A stretch of 64,000 bases of DNA. It comes from Actinomyces weissii (GTDB taxonomy: Bacteria; Actinomycetota; Actinomycetes; Actinomycetales; Actinomycetaceae). Shown here piece after piece: positions 17,736-26,490 of the stretch. Made by a program: the position numbers and the translations under genes. Under the pieces are notes generated by a model. It saw nothing but the letters and a program-made list of their open reading frames with translations, was not told the DNA's origin and ran no database searches. The DNA lies in NCBI RefSeq assembly GCF_016598775.1, contig NZ_CP066802.1, positions 2,108,001 through 2,172,000 of the forward strand, written 5' to 3'. The first letter of the stretch is position 1. Each line of letters opens with the position of its first letter.

Positions 17736-20579
17736 TCAGCTGGCGCGCACGGCCCGCAGGCGCCTGAACACTCCTGCCACCAGGGCCGCCACGCCGAGCA
17801 CGGCACCCCAGATCCAGAACATGTCGGCCCCCAGCCCGCCGGTCAGCGGCAGGGCTGGTACGGCGGTCTTGTGGTTCTCAAAGGCGGCAGGGAATACGTG
17901 GTCCCGGTTGGTGGTGTCCAGGGTGAAGCCGTGCACCTTCCGGTCCAGCCGGTAGCCAGCGGGCGCGGCGCTCTCCACCAGCTGGTAGGAGCCCAGCGGC
18001 AGCTCCGTGACCTGGAAGGCCCCGGGGGCCGGGTCCCGGTCCGGCCCCTTGCAGGCGGTGGCGTCGTCGGCCACACAGTCCTGGACCTCCTGGACCGCGG
18101 AGGACGCCCCGGTGGGGCCGGTGAGCCGCCAGCTGCTGCCCGCCAGCGGGTGGCGGTTGGCCGCGTCCACCTTCTGCCAGCTCACGGAGCCGTGGGAAGG
18201 CTGGTTGACGTAGGCACCCGCCTCCACGGTCCCGCCCACGTGGCTGTCCAGGACCACCACCTCATGCGGGGTGCTGTCCAGCAGGTAGCCCTGCGGCGGG
18301 GTCTTCTCCACGAGGGTGTAGGTACCGGGCTGGACGTCGTGCAGCTCCAGGGCACCAGCGGCGGGGTCACGGTCAGGCCCCTGGCAGGCGGTGGGCCGGT
18401 CAGCCACGCAGTCAGTGACCTCGACGGCCTGGCGCGGAGTCCGCTTAGGGGTCCAGGTCCACACTGAGCCCGGCAGGGGAGCGGCAGCAGGCGCAGGGCC
18501 GGTCTTGGTCCAGCGCACCTTGGGCAGGGCCTGGTTGACGACGTCCCCGACCTGCACGGTCTCACCGTCGGTGGACACCGTGATCTTCTTGGTCTCCGTG
18601 CTGCGCACGTAGCCCTGGGGAGCCTTCTTCTCAGTGAGGTCATAGCTGCCGTAGCCCAGCCCGTCCAGACGGAAGACGCCGCCCTGGGGGTCCTGGTCGC
18701 CCCCGGTCGCGCAGGGGGTCTTGACGCAGTCCCTGATCTCGCGGGCCGGGCCGGTGGGACTGGTGGGGGTGAGGGTCCACACCGAGCCCGCCAGCAGGGC
18801 CTGGGAGCTGCTCACCTTGCGCCAGGTGGCACCGCCCCGGACCGGGCGGTTGGTGCGGGCACCTATACCCAGGGGCGTGCGGACATGGGTGGGGCTGAGC
18901 TCAAAAGGATGCTCAGTGGGGTCCAGCACGTATCCGGTCGGGGCGGTCTTCTCCTTTAGGATGTAGCGCCCCAGGGAGACGTCCTCCACGCGGAACACGC
19001 CCGCGGCAGGATCCCGGTCCCGGCCCCGGTAGCCCGACTGCCCGGTGTTGTCCGTGACCTCTATGGCCGGGGAGCCACTAGCGGGCCTGATCTCCCACAC
19101 GGAGCCCGGCAGGTTACTGCCGGTTTCCTGGTCCGTCTTGGTCCAGGAGACCTGGCCCCGTGGGGTGTTGCTCAGCTCGCAGACCACGTCACGCGAAGGG
19201 CCGTAGCCCGGAGAGAGCTCGTACTCGGTGCTGGAGATCCTGGTGGGAGACACCTGCTCACCGGTGCCCTGGACCCAGCACTTGAGGTCGGCGTCATAGT
19301 CGCGTAAGGAGGCTCCTGCTGCTGCCGTCTCCTTGATGGTATAGGTACGCGACTTGAGCAGGATGAACGGCCCCAGGGGTGCCTGAGATCCTGTGCTGGT
19401 GCCGCTTGTGGTAGCCGCGCCCAGCTCCTTGCCGCCTTTACGGGACACTGAGACCCGGAACTGGTCGCGGCTGTTCTTCCGGCCGACGACGTTCTTCTGG
19501 ACGTACAAGGTGGAGGGCGAGGCACAGGAGGCGAGGTCTGTGGAATAGGTCAGGTCAAGAGGCACAGGGTTGCTTAGGGACTGCCCACTCTCTGGGTCGA
19601 TAGTGTAGACGTGCGCCTTATAGAGCCACTGCCGACCGTCCCAGTAGTTCTGGTTGTACTGGATAATGAGCCGACCATACTCATCAAAAGCCAAGCCGTT
19701 GTAGCCACCTGCACCAGTTGTCAGCGACTGACTGCTCCCCCTGGAGATCGTGTACTCCACGATGTTCTGCGGCAGAAGGGACTCCGCCCTGACCGGCACC
19801 ATAATAGTATGACCGTCAGCGTTGTTCCACAGGATAAACATATCCCCCGCGGCGGAGAACACCAGGTCCCCGTTACTACCCGTAGGTGTTTCAACGTTCC
19901 CAACGTAAACGTATCCGACAAAGAGGATCCTGCCTCCAGCAACCTTGTGCAAGGAGAAGTGGGTGTCATTATTGCTGTCCTTAGTGAACCCCCCGAAGTA
20001 GTACTCCGCATCCGGATCCTTGGGGTTTATACCGCCAGCGACTATACCAGTAGGACGGAGCTCCCCGGGCAAGGGGCCCCTGACCACCCTCCTAGCCCTA
20101 CCAGAGGCAGCATCCCACCGGTAGACACCTATCGCTGGATCATTGCTGGCACTCAGGTCCTCCTGACGGTTGATAGACCAGGCCACCCGACCATTAGCGC
20201 CCACCGCTAAGGCATTGAAATCCGCACGACCCTCCTGGTTTTTGAAGCGAATGGCCGTACCGTCGTACACCCCAGAGCCGTCAGGTACGCCCGCCTCCTC
20301 ATGGAGACGGTAGACACTACCGTCGCTTGTCATCGTGTAGTAGTCCCCCTGCGCACAGGACAACGGATTAGCACGGTCCGCCACATTTGCCGCACTGCCA
20401 GGCTGACCAGCCAGCCCGATGACCGGCACCGGACTTGGGTTGCCCCCGTCCGAGGAGACCTCCCCCCGGGAGGCGGCGACATCAGCCGCCTGCGGGACCA
20501 GTGCCAGACCCACAACCCCTAGAAGAAGCAGGAACCGGGCGGCCACCCGCCTTGCTCGGCAGCCTGGGACGCGAGGCAT
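17736..20579 (-). CDS. Large surface protein with SpaA-type repeats and LPLTG sortase anchor
   Basis: A 947-residue predicted adhesin or pilin-like wall protein. ATG 20579 has AGGAGGG 8 bases upstream and gives a normal signal peptide (CRARRVAARFLLLLGVVGLALV). Residues about 60-350 form an unassigned domain beginning NPLSCAQGDYYTMTSDGSVYRL, with propeller-like repeats. A first B-type domain follows (about 357-445), then four SpaA/prealbumin-like repeats starting near 475, 583, 688 and 800. Each repeat has a SWTKTD-like strand, LPGSVW, a D-x-D-P-A-A-G segment and EKTAPTGY; the Lys and Glu fit isopeptide-bond formation. LPLTG is at about 910, followed by a membrane helix and a basic tail. No sortase or other pilin gene is adjacent, so a single anchored adhesin is as likely as a pilus subunit. 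Confidence 0.9.
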   Translation of the reverse strand: MPRVPGCRARRVAARFLLLLGVVGLALVPQAADVAASRGEVSSDGGNPSPVPVIGLAGQPGSAANVADRANPLSCAQGDYYTMTSDGSVYRLHEEAGVPDGSGVYDGTAIRFKNQEGRADFNALAVGANGRVAWSINRQEDLSASNDPAIGVYRWDAASGRARRVVRGPLPGELRPTGIVAGGINPKDPDAEYYFGGFTKDSNNDTHFSLHKVAGGRILFVGYVYVGNVETPTGSNGDLVFSAAGDMFILWNNADGHTIMVPVRAESLLPQNIVEYTISRGSSQSLTTGAGGYNGLAFDEYGRLIIQYNQNYWDGRQWLYKAHVYTIDPESGQSLSNPVPLDLTYSTDLASCASPSTLYVQKNVVGRKNSRDQFRVSVSRKGGKELGAATTSGTSTGSQAPLGPFILLKSRTYTIKETAAAGASLRDYDADLKCWVQGTGEQVSPTRISSTEYELSPGYGPSRDVVCELSNTPRGQVSWTKTDQETGSNLPGSVWEIRPASGSPAIEVTDNTGQSGYRGRDRDPAAGVFRVEDVSLGRYILKEKTAPTGYVLDPTEHPFELSPTHVRTPLGIGARTNRPVRGGATWRKVSSSQALLAGSVWTLTPTSPTGPAREIRDCVKTPCATGGDQDPQGGVFRLDGLGYGSYDLTEKKAPQGYVRSTETKKITVSTDGETVQVGDVVNQALPKVRWTKTGPAPAAAPLPGSVWTWTPKRTPRQAVEVTDCVADRPTACQGPDRDPAAGALELHDVQPGTYTLVEKTPPQGYLLDSTPHEVVVLDSHVGGTVEAGAYVNQPSHGSVSWQKVDAANRHPLAGSSWRLTGPTGASSAVQEVQDCVADDATACKGPDRDPAPGAFQVTELPLGSYQLVESAAPAGYRLDRKVHGFTLDTTNRDHVFPAAFENHKTAVPALPLTGGLGADMFWIWGAVLGVAALVAGVFRRLRAVRAS

Positions 20580-21247
20580 GTACAGGCCCTCCTCTGGGTG
20601 CTCAGAACTAACACTCCCCACTCAGGCCTACTGCGATACACCTTTAGCGGGACCTAGCCACCATAGCCCCGCGCCCCGCCCTTGAGACCAGGCGATACGA
20701 TCCTGCAATAGATACGTGCTATGAATAATATTGTTGCCGGAGAGGAGAGGCAAGGCCCCCGGGAGGCCACACAGGCGGCAGACCTGGCCCTCAAAGCAAG
20801 AACCAGCCCTCCGCACCCGGAAGCAGCAAATTGACCAGCCAATTGCCCTCCAGCGGGAATTTAATCTCGGTCACCGGCACTTCACGGTACGGGCTCCCGC
20901 GCAGCGGCCCGCGCTAGAACCTCCTACAAACTACGCCCTTGAGCACGCCCCCACCCGGGTGCCCGGCCCCGCGCGCACCCACGGTGCAGTCCCCTAGGCG
21001 CCCCTCACGAGGACCCAGCATTCTCTTGTCGCGGTGCGGTCACAGCCTGTCCCGCACCTGTCAGGCAAAGGACAACCGTTCGGAAACGGCTCCGCAAGCA
21101 CCCCACCGGGAGCCCCCTGCCAGGCAAAGGTTCTACGTACCACCCTGAGACACTGTGGCCGAGCCCAAGACAGCCGCCGGGCCAGCCTCACCCTGTGCGG
21201 TCCCGTCACGGGGGCAGACTCGCCCCGACCCGGGTCGCAGGTGCCGG
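20580..21247. other. 668-base gap without a recognised gene
   Basis: The part next to the wall protein is its promoter region, with an AT-rich core at about 20695-20740 (ATAGATACGTGCTATGAATA). CAGGCAAAGG occurs twice, about 59 bases apart (near 21061 and 21120). A perfect 12-bp palindrome CGACCCGGGTCG is at 21226-21237, close to the 3' end of the DUF1508 gene. Short open frames here have no recognisable product. Confidence 0.5.
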
Positions 21248-21436
21248 TCAGGGCTGCTCGGTCAGGTCCTTGGTAGTAGCGTCTGCGGCCGCCCGCTGTA
21301 CCGCTTTGGTGCCTTTGACAGCCGCGGCCTTGGTCTCATATGCCTGGCTGGTAGCCACCACCTCACCATTGCCCGCCTTGAGACGGAAGCGGAACTTGCC
21401 TGCACTGTCCTCGTAGATCTCGAACTTGCCCGCCAT
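21248..21436 (-). CDS. DUF1508 (YegP-type) small protein
   Basis: A complete 62-residue protein with one DUF1508 repeat: KFEIYEDSAGKFRFRLKAGNGEVVATSQAYETKAAA. E. coli YegP has two such repeats; single-repeat forms are common in actinobacteria. Function of the family is not established. It is probably cytoplasmic and monocistronic. A ribosome-binding site (GAGAGGGG) lies a few bases before ATG. Confidence 0.85.
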   Translation of the reverse strand: MAGKFEIYEDSAGKFRFRLKAGNGEVVATSQAYETKAAAVKGTKAVQRAAADATTKDLTEQP

Positions 21437-21833
21437 TGGATTCCCCTCTCTTTGCGGAAGTACTTAAAACGAGTATGGCATGCAGGTTAATGCCAGGGAA
21501 GCACCTACCACCCCGCTCCACCCTCCCCGCCAGCCCTCCATACGTGAGGTCACCCCAGTCCTGCCGGACACGCGCGTACCACACCGGGGACCAGCCGCCT
21601 AGCAGCACGGTTACCCCGTTAGGGAGCTAGCAGCAACAAGGTACGTTCTCGCTATAAGGCAGCACCCCTGCCTGTTCAGCACCAGGCAGCACGCCCCGCA
21701 CCACACCGGTCCCATCGCGTAGGGTGGGCACGCCCCGCAGCCGCCACGAGCACTGGCCCGCACCTGACAGCCAGGTAACGTGCCCCCCAGGCCCGTGCGG
21801 AGCAAACCGCAGACCACACCACCAAAGGACCCG
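21437..21833. other. 397-base gap upstream of nhaA
   Basis: It holds the promoters of the divergent DUF1508 and nhaA genes. A -10-like element (GCTATAAGG) is near 21650. A 6-bp stem TGCCTG/CAGGCA with an 8-base loop lies near 21668-21688. The leader of nhaA would be long if transcription starts there. No gene seen. Confidence 0.4.
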
Positions 21834-23147
21834 ATGAGCAACAGCAAGCAGCCCCAGTCCCCCCGCACCCAGCAGGCCCTCCCCCGCCCCTCCTGGGTGG
21901 AGATCTCCCACGTCAACGAGATTCTCCGGCAGGAGACCACCGGCGGCATCCTGCTTACCATTGCCACGTTCTTCGCCCTGGCCTGGGCCAACCTGGCCCC
22001 CGGAAGCTATGAGGCGCTGCGGGAGACCCATGTTGGTCCCGCGTCACTGCACCTGAACCTCTCCCTGGGCCACTGGGCGGCCGACGGGCTGCTGGCCGTG
22101 TTCTTCTTCCTGGCCGGGCTGGAGCTCAAGCACGAGCTGGTGGCCGGGTCGCTACGCTCCCCCGGCAAGGCGGCGCTACCGGTTGTCGCCGCCGTCGGTG
22201 GCATGGCGGTGCCCGCACTGCTGTTCACCGCCATCAACTGGCACGCCGACGGCGCTGCCCTGCAGGGGTGGGCGATCCCCACCGCCACTGACATCGCCTT
22301 CGCCCTGGCGGTCCTGGCGGTAGTCGGCACCCAGCTGCCGGCGGGGCTGCGCACCTTCCTGCTCACGCTGGCCGTCGTCGACGACCTGCTGGCGATCATC
22401 GTGATCGCGGTGTTCTACACGCACGACCTGCGCCCCGAGCTGCTCCTGGCGGCCCTGGTACCCATCGTGTGCTTCGCGGCCGTGGTACGGCGTCGCCGCA
22501 CCACCTGGTGGCTGCTGCTGCCCCTGGCCTTCGCAGCCTGGGCGCTGGTGCACGCCTCCGGGATCCACGCGACCGTGGCCGGGGTCCTGCTCGGTTTCAC
22601 GGTCCCGGTCCTGCGGGAGGGCACCACGGGGGTGCGCGACGTGGCCCACGACCTGGAGCACCGCTGGCGCCCGATCTCCGCAGGGATCGCGGTGCCCCTG
22701 TTCGCCTTCTTCGCGGCGGGGGTCACGATCGGCGGCTGGGGGCGTCTCGGCACCGCCCTGACCGACCCGGTGGCCCTCGGGGTGATCGCGGGCCTGGTGG
22801 TCGGCAAGACCGTGGGGATCCTGTCCACCACCTGGATGATGGCCCGCTTTACCAGGGCCCAGCTGGACCCCGAGCTGTCCTGGCTCGACGTGGCCGGGGT
22901 GTCGGTGCTGGCCGGGATCGGCTTCACCGTGTCCCTGCTGATCGGGGACCTGGCCTACGGCGGCGCCAGCGAGCGGGCGGAGGTGGTCAAGATCGCCGTC
23001 CTGGTGGCCTCCCTGACGGCGGCGACCCTGGCGGCCGTGGTGCTGGGCGCACGCAACCGCGTCTACCGCCGTATCAACGCCGCCGACGCCGTTGACGCTG
23101 ACGCGGACGGCGTGCCCGACGTCTACGAGACCGAGGCGCAGGCCTGA
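21834..23147 (+). CDS. nhaA: Na+/H+ antiporter NhaA
   Basis: A 437-residue inner-membrane antiporter that exports Na+ in exchange for protons. Family motifs are [41 protein letters not shown] and [17 protein letters not shown] in the last is the conserved Asp pair (equivalent of E. coli D163/D164). ATG 21834 is chosen because AAAGGA lies 5 bases upstream. The C-terminal tail ends in a D-x-D-x-D-G-x-x-D-x-x-E loop (residues 421-432), unusual for NhaA. It converges with the glycosylase gene after 13 bases. Confidence 0.95.
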   Translation: MSNSKQPQSPRTQQALPRPSWVEISHVNEILRQETTGGILLTIATFFALAWANLAPGSYEALRETHVGPASLHLNLSLGHWAADGLLAVFFFLAGLELKHELVAGSLRSPGKAALPVVAAVGGMAVPALLFTAINWHADGAALQGWAIPTATDIAFALAVLAVVGTQLPAGLRTFLLTLAVVDDLLAIIVIAVFYTHDLRPELLLAALVPIVCFAAVVRRRRTTWWLLLPLAFAAWALVHASGIHATVAGVLLGFTVPVLREGTTGVRDVAHDLEHRWRPISAGIAVPLFAFFAAGVTIGGWGRLGTALTDPVALGVIAGLVVGKTVGILSTTWMMARFTRAQLDPELSWLDVAGVSVLAGIGFTVSLLIGDLAYGGASERAEVVKIAVLVASLTAATLAAVVLGARNRVYRRINAADAVDADADGVPDVYETEAQA

Positions 23148-23160
23148 GGCCGCGGCAAGG

Positions 23161-23607
23161 TCAGGGACCCGGCTCGGGCGTGAGCGGTCTGCGTTCCCAG
23201 CTGGCCACAGGGCCGTCCACCACCCGGAACAGGGGGTGTGGGGCGGCACCGGTCAGGCGGGGCAGCCACTGGGGCTCACGGACGGTGACCTTCTGCCGCA
23301 GGTGGGCCAGCTCCAGCTCCAGCTGGCCGGTGGTGACGGTCAGGGAGCCTGCCGGGGCGGGGTCGGCGGCGATCAGCTCCCGGTTAAAGCGGTAGCCGCG
23401 GGCGGTGGCCTCCCGCTGCAGGCCACAGAGGAAGGCCGCGATATGGGAGGCGGGGTCGCTGGTGGCCTTGAACCGCTCCAGCTGGGGGTGGTTGCGGTAG
23501 CCCTTGGTCCGGCCCTGGAGGACCTTCTGGGCAAGCAGGGCCTCACGCCAGCAGGCGACCAGCGCGGCACGGTCCAGCAGCGCCGGGTCCAGGCTCCAAA
23601 GCCTCAT
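23161..23607 (-). CDS. Pyrimidine dimer DNA glycosylase (T4 endonuclease V family)
   Basis: A 148-residue protein matching the Pyr_excise family from its first residues: MRLWSLDPALLDRAALVACWREALLAQ, then GRTKGYRNHPQLERF and the later RGYRFNRELI. Family members start repair of UV-induced pyrimidine dimers by glycosylase and AP-lyase activity; in phage T4 the N-terminal amine and a Glu are catalytic. The ATG has AAAGGAG 4 bases upstream. The reading frame stays open upstream through the low-complexity region 23640-23850 but contains no start codon there. Confidence 0.87.
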   Translation of the reverse strand: MRLWSLDPALLDRAALVACWREALLAQKVLQGRTKGYRNHPQLERFKATSDPASHIAAFLCGLQREATARGYRFNRELIAADPAPAGSLTVTTGQLELELAHLRQKVTVREPQWLPRLTGAAPHPLFRVVDGPVASWERRPLTPEPGP

Positions 23608-23931
23608 GGGAGCTCCTTTCTGCGGTGCTGGCAGTAGTCCGGTGGCAGTGCTGGCGGCGGCGGTCGTGTTAGCGACGACGGCGGTTTCGGTGGCGGTTGC
23701 GTTAGCGAAGGCGGCCAGGCTGGAGGTTGCGAAGACGGCGACGGCGTCGGTCGGATGGGCGGGCAGGTTGGCAGTGGTTCTGAAGGCGACGGCGGCGTCG
23801 GTTCCTGCGATGACTCTTATGGCAGCGGGAGGGCTCCGACTGTGCGGAGGATGCCCCTAGAGCGCCACGGTCAGCCCGCGGCGGGGAAGGCGCGGACGGC
23901 TGCGGCGCAAGAGCCCCCGAATGCGTCGTGG
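23608..23931. other. Low-complexity intergenic region with a strong triplet pattern
   Basis: Bases about 23640-23840 are dominated by GGC/GCG/GGT triplets. They are stop-free in one plus-strand frame (Gly/Asp/Ser-rich) and in minus-strand frames (Ala/Thr-rich or Pro-rich), but no convincing start with a ribosome-binding site is present. It probably contains the promoter of the glycosylase gene. Confidence 0.5.
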
Positions 23932-24696
23932 TCAGTCCACCGGCCGCCGGGCCACCAGGACCATGAGCCGCTGGTCCGGGCCGCCGCTGAACGGGGTGCG
24001 CCCCCAGTCACCGTAGGTTGCCTCTACCTGCAGCCCGGCTGCGCAGAGGTCTGCCCGCAGCTGCTCGTGGCTGCGGAACTGGAGGCGCTGCTCGCCCGCC
24101 AGGACGTCACCGTCGTCCAGCATCTCGTTGCGGTAGGTCATGACCACTATCCCGTCGGCGTCCGGAGGGGTGGTGGTCAGCGACTCCCGTACCGCGCCCA
24201 CGGGGGTCTGTCGCACTGCGGGGGCGGCCTGCCAGCCTTCCCACGCCCGCGCTACGGGATTGCGCGTCTCAAAGGCAAGTACCCCACCTGGCCGTAGCCC
24301 GGCGGCGATCGCCGCCAGGGTCTGGGGCCAGGCATCTCCGACGATGTGCATGGCGACGTTGCCGGTCATGACCACCAGGTCGGCTAGGCCCGGCGGGATC
24401 TGGTTGGCGGTGCCTGTCACCCACTCGACGGCGTCCCCGCCGGGGCGTGAGTGTGCGCGCTCCAGCATGGCTGGGGCCGGGTCGATACCGAGTACGCGTC
24501 GGCCCGGGGCCGCCAGCGTCACCGTGAGGATGCCCGTCCCGCAGCCCAGGTCGACGATGCTGCGGGCCCCGGTCTCGGCGGCCAGCGCCCGGTAGAAGTC
24601 GTGGTCTGCTCCCGCCGGGTTGTCGACGTCGTAGATGACGGCAAGACGTGCGTCGTTGAAAGGCGTGGCGCTGGCGATGACGTCGCTGGGGCTCAT
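23932..24696 (-). CDS. Class I SAM-dependent methyltransferase
   Basis: A 254-residue cytoplasmic methyltransferase. Motif I is IVDLGCGTGILTV (about residue 47) and motif II VLGIDPAPAML. TGTANQIPPGLADLVVMTGNV corresponds to motifs III-IV, and LRPGGVLAFETRNP is the post-IV strand. The closest general type is the ubiquinone/SAM small-molecule group; the acceptor cannot be inferred. It is divergent from the DUF4256 gene. Confidence 0.87.
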   Translation of the reverse strand: MSPSDVIASATPFNDARLAVIYDVDNPAGADHDFYRALAAETGARSIVDLGCGTGILTVTLAAPGRRVLGIDPAPAMLERAHSRPGGDAVEWVTGTANQIPPGLADLVVMTGNVAMHIVGDAWPQTLAAIAAGLRPGGVLAFETRNPVARAWEGWQAAPAVRQTPVGAVRESLTTTPPDADGIVVMTYRNEMLDDGDVLAGEQRLQFRSHEQLRADLCAAGLQVEATYGDWGRTPFSGGPDQRLMVLVARRPVD

Positions 24697-24844
24697 ACTG
24701 CCAGGCTAGCCGCGCGTGATAGGCGGGCCGGATATGGCCACTCGCTATCGCACCGGAGCCCGACCTCGTTGCCAAAGGCCGACGCTAACCTCTATGACCA
24801 GGGGGCGAAGTCCTCGCAGCCGCCCACCACTGACAGGAAGAGAC

Positions 24845-25366
24845 ATGATTGACGTCCTGCGCACACGTTTCGTCGCCCACCCGCACCGTCACGTCGGAGT
24901 GCGGTGGGAGCAGGTGGCAGAACGCCTGGCGGAGCATCCCGAGGCGCTGCGCTCCTTGGAGCGTCTAGAGGCCTCCGGCGGTGAGCCCGACGTCGTCGGC
25001 ATTGACGAGCAGTCCGGCGTCCTCACCTTCTATGACTGCTCGGTGGAGTCGCCTGCGGGCAGACGGAGCCTGTGCCTCGACGAGGAGGCCCTGCGCGGGA
25101 GAAAGCGAAACCCGCCTCGGGGCAGCGCTGCTGGCGAGGCTACGGCAGCCGGGGTGCGACTCATGGGAGAAGACGAGTACCACCACCTGCAGCGCCTAGG
25201 CGAGTTCGACCTGAGGACCTCGACGTGGCTCGCCACTCCCCCGGCAGTGCGGACGCTGGGTGGGGCACTGTTCGGTGACCGACGCTACGGGCGGGTGTTC
25301 ATCTATCACAACGGCGCAGACTCGTACTACGCCTCCCGCGGGTGGAGGGGCGTGCTGGAGGTGTAA
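24845..25366 (+). CDS. DUF4256 family protein
   Basis: A 173-residue protein matching DUF4256 end to end: RHVGVRWEQVAERL, DVVGIDEQSGVLTFYDCS, RRSLCLDEEAL, LGEFDLRTSTWLATPP and GRVFIYHNGADSYYASRG. Members are widespread small cytosolic proteins without assigned function. ATG 24845 has AGGAAGAG 3 bases upstream, so I prefer it to the open frame further upstream. It is the last gene before the restriction-modification cassette and converges with it. Confidence 0.85.
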   Translation: MIDVLRTRFVAHPHRHVGVRWEQVAERLAEHPEALRSLERLEASGGEPDVVGIDEQSGVLTFYDCSVESPAGRRSLCLDEEALRGRKRNPPRGSAAGEATAAGVRLMGEDEYHHLQRLGEFDLRTSTWLATPPAVRTLGGALFGDRRYGRVFIYHNGADSYYASRGWRGVLEV

Positions 25367-25568
25367 TCGCCGTGCTCGACTCCGACCTGGCCCACTAACG
25401 TGCCAGGAGCCAGGACTAAGGCGGGGTAGGGCGGCGGGCGTAAGTCCATTTCTACGCAAGGTCAAGACCGCTCCAGCCGACCGGGCCCCTCCGTCGGCTC
25501 ATCAAACGGTGGGACGGAGACACCCATAACACCTTCACACGCTCGGCCGGAACTCGGGTGTGAGAGGT

Positions 25569-25582
25569 CCTCATATATGAGG
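25569..25582. repeat. Perfect 14-bp palindrome beyond the R-M methyltransferase gene
   Basis: CCTCATATATGAGG, 18 bases downstream of the methyltransferase stop and near the right limit of the AT-richer segment. It could be an operator, part of a terminator or an element boundary. Confidence 0.4.
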
Positions 25583-25599
25583 CTAAACACCCCGTCCCC

Positions 25600-26436
25600 T
25601 CAGTGCTTACCAGCCTCTCGAAACTCAACCCCCACACCACTAAGAAGAGTGCGTACACGCGTGATCGAATATCCGGTTTGATCGCTGATCTCACGAATGC
25701 TGGCACCAGCCTCATACTCTGCACGCAGCTTGTTGCCGATAACCACTTGATTCTCAGGAGTCAGGCGCTCATGCGGCTTCAATGCCGGTACGAGAAGCGG
25801 CCCCCCCGCGTAACCCCGATAAGTCTTTCCGCGCGGCACAACATCCTCTGCAGACTCATCCCCCCAGACCGACCAACCTTCACGTGGGTGGCGCGCAAAC
25901 ATTTCAAGAAATGGGCCGGGAGAACAGGATTCAATGAGGCCGTATTGCTCGTCTGGCTTACGCGAGTGCTCACGTTTTCGCGTTTCGATCATATTGACTT
26001 GACGACGCGCTGGAGCAAGTGTGCGCATAGAACCCCGCACCCCAAAAAGGATTAGTTCGGTGACGTTACGGAAATAGAAGCCCACCCCGCGGCCATCAGG
26101 ACCCCCATCTTTTCGACGCTTCGCCCAAACTAGGTTTGAGACATATCGGAAACCCCAAGCCTCCATAACAGCCAGCCCCTCGGGAAGCAGCGCGTTCGGA
26201 ACCCAGAGGTAGAGGTGAGCATTTTTAGTTGTCACATCCGCAACAGGGAGCGCCTTAATCTCTTCCAGGCTCATAGTTGAGTAGCGATCAAGGCGACGAT
26301 GCTCGGGAGCAACCTTCCCTGTGCGGTTTTGAAAACGCCACGGGGGGTCCGCCAGGACGGTCTTGAAACCGCCATCAACATGAGGAAGGGGCGCTACATC
26401 AAAGTTATCGCGCAGTGGTTCAGCAGGAAAGGTCAT
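25600..26436 (-). CDS. MT-A70 family DNA adenine methyltransferase with C-terminal helix-turn-helix
   Basis: A 278-residue N6-adenine methyltransferase, the modification partner of the adjacent endonuclease. The catalytic motif DPPW lies in FKTVLADPPWRFQNR, followed by HLYLWVPNALLPEGL and NLVWAKRRKDGGPDGRG, all typical of the MT-A70 fold. Residues about 230-275 form a separate helix-turn-helix (RAEYEAGASIREISDQTGYS), which could bind DNA and let the enzyme control its own promoter. Base composition is clearly more AT-rich than the neighbours, suggesting transfer. The start codon is preceded by a -10-like TATGAT 12 bases upstream, so it may have its own nearly leaderless transcript. Confidence 0.9.
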   Translation of the reverse strand: MTFPAEPLRDNFDVAPLPHVDGGFKTVLADPPWRFQNRTGKVAPEHRRLDRYSTMSLEEIKALPVADVTTKNAHLYLWVPNALLPEGLAVMEAWGFRYVSNLVWAKRRKDGGPDGRGVGFYFRNVTELILFGVRGSMRTLAPARRQVNMIETRKREHSRKPDEQYGLIESCSPGPFLEMFARHPREGWSVWGDESAEDVVPRGKTYRGYAGGPLLVPALKPHERLTPENQVVIGNKLRAEYEAGASIREISDQTGYSITRVRTLLSGVGVEFREAGKH

Positions 26437-26442
26437 ATCTAA

Positions 26443-26490
26443 ATCATATCATAAGTAGATCTCATGTGAGATCCACTTTGACAGTGTCAA
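26443..26490. promoter_or_regulatory. Methyltransferase promoter with two inverted repeats
   Basis: On the minus strand a TATGAT -10 candidate lies at 26453-26448. Directly upstream is GATCTCA-TG-TGAGATC (26458-26473), a perfect 7-bp inverted repeat that contains AGATCT (26457-26462) and AGATCC (26469-26474), both RGATCY sites. Further upstream is TTGACA-G-TGTCAA (26478-26490), which overlaps the stop codon of the endonuclease gene. The arrangement suggests an operator for methyltransferase expression. Confidence 0.5.

Noticed and set aside
21437..21833. nhaA-type ion riboswitch leader
   Set aside because: Only a 6-bp stem is visible; I cannot match it to the nhaA-I/II or DUF1646 motifs by eye. 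A covariance-model search of this interval would decide.
23755..24297. Plus-strand 180-codon frame starting in the low-complexity region
   Set aside because: It continues antisense through the conserved methyltransferase gene; only the low-complexity part is non-overlapping, with no ribosome-binding site.
25452..25724. 90-codon minus-strand frame overlapping the 3' end of the methyltransferase
   Set aside because: Most of it overlaps the methyltransferase in another frame. The tail could be a remnant of a mobile element end, but nothing in it supports that firmly.
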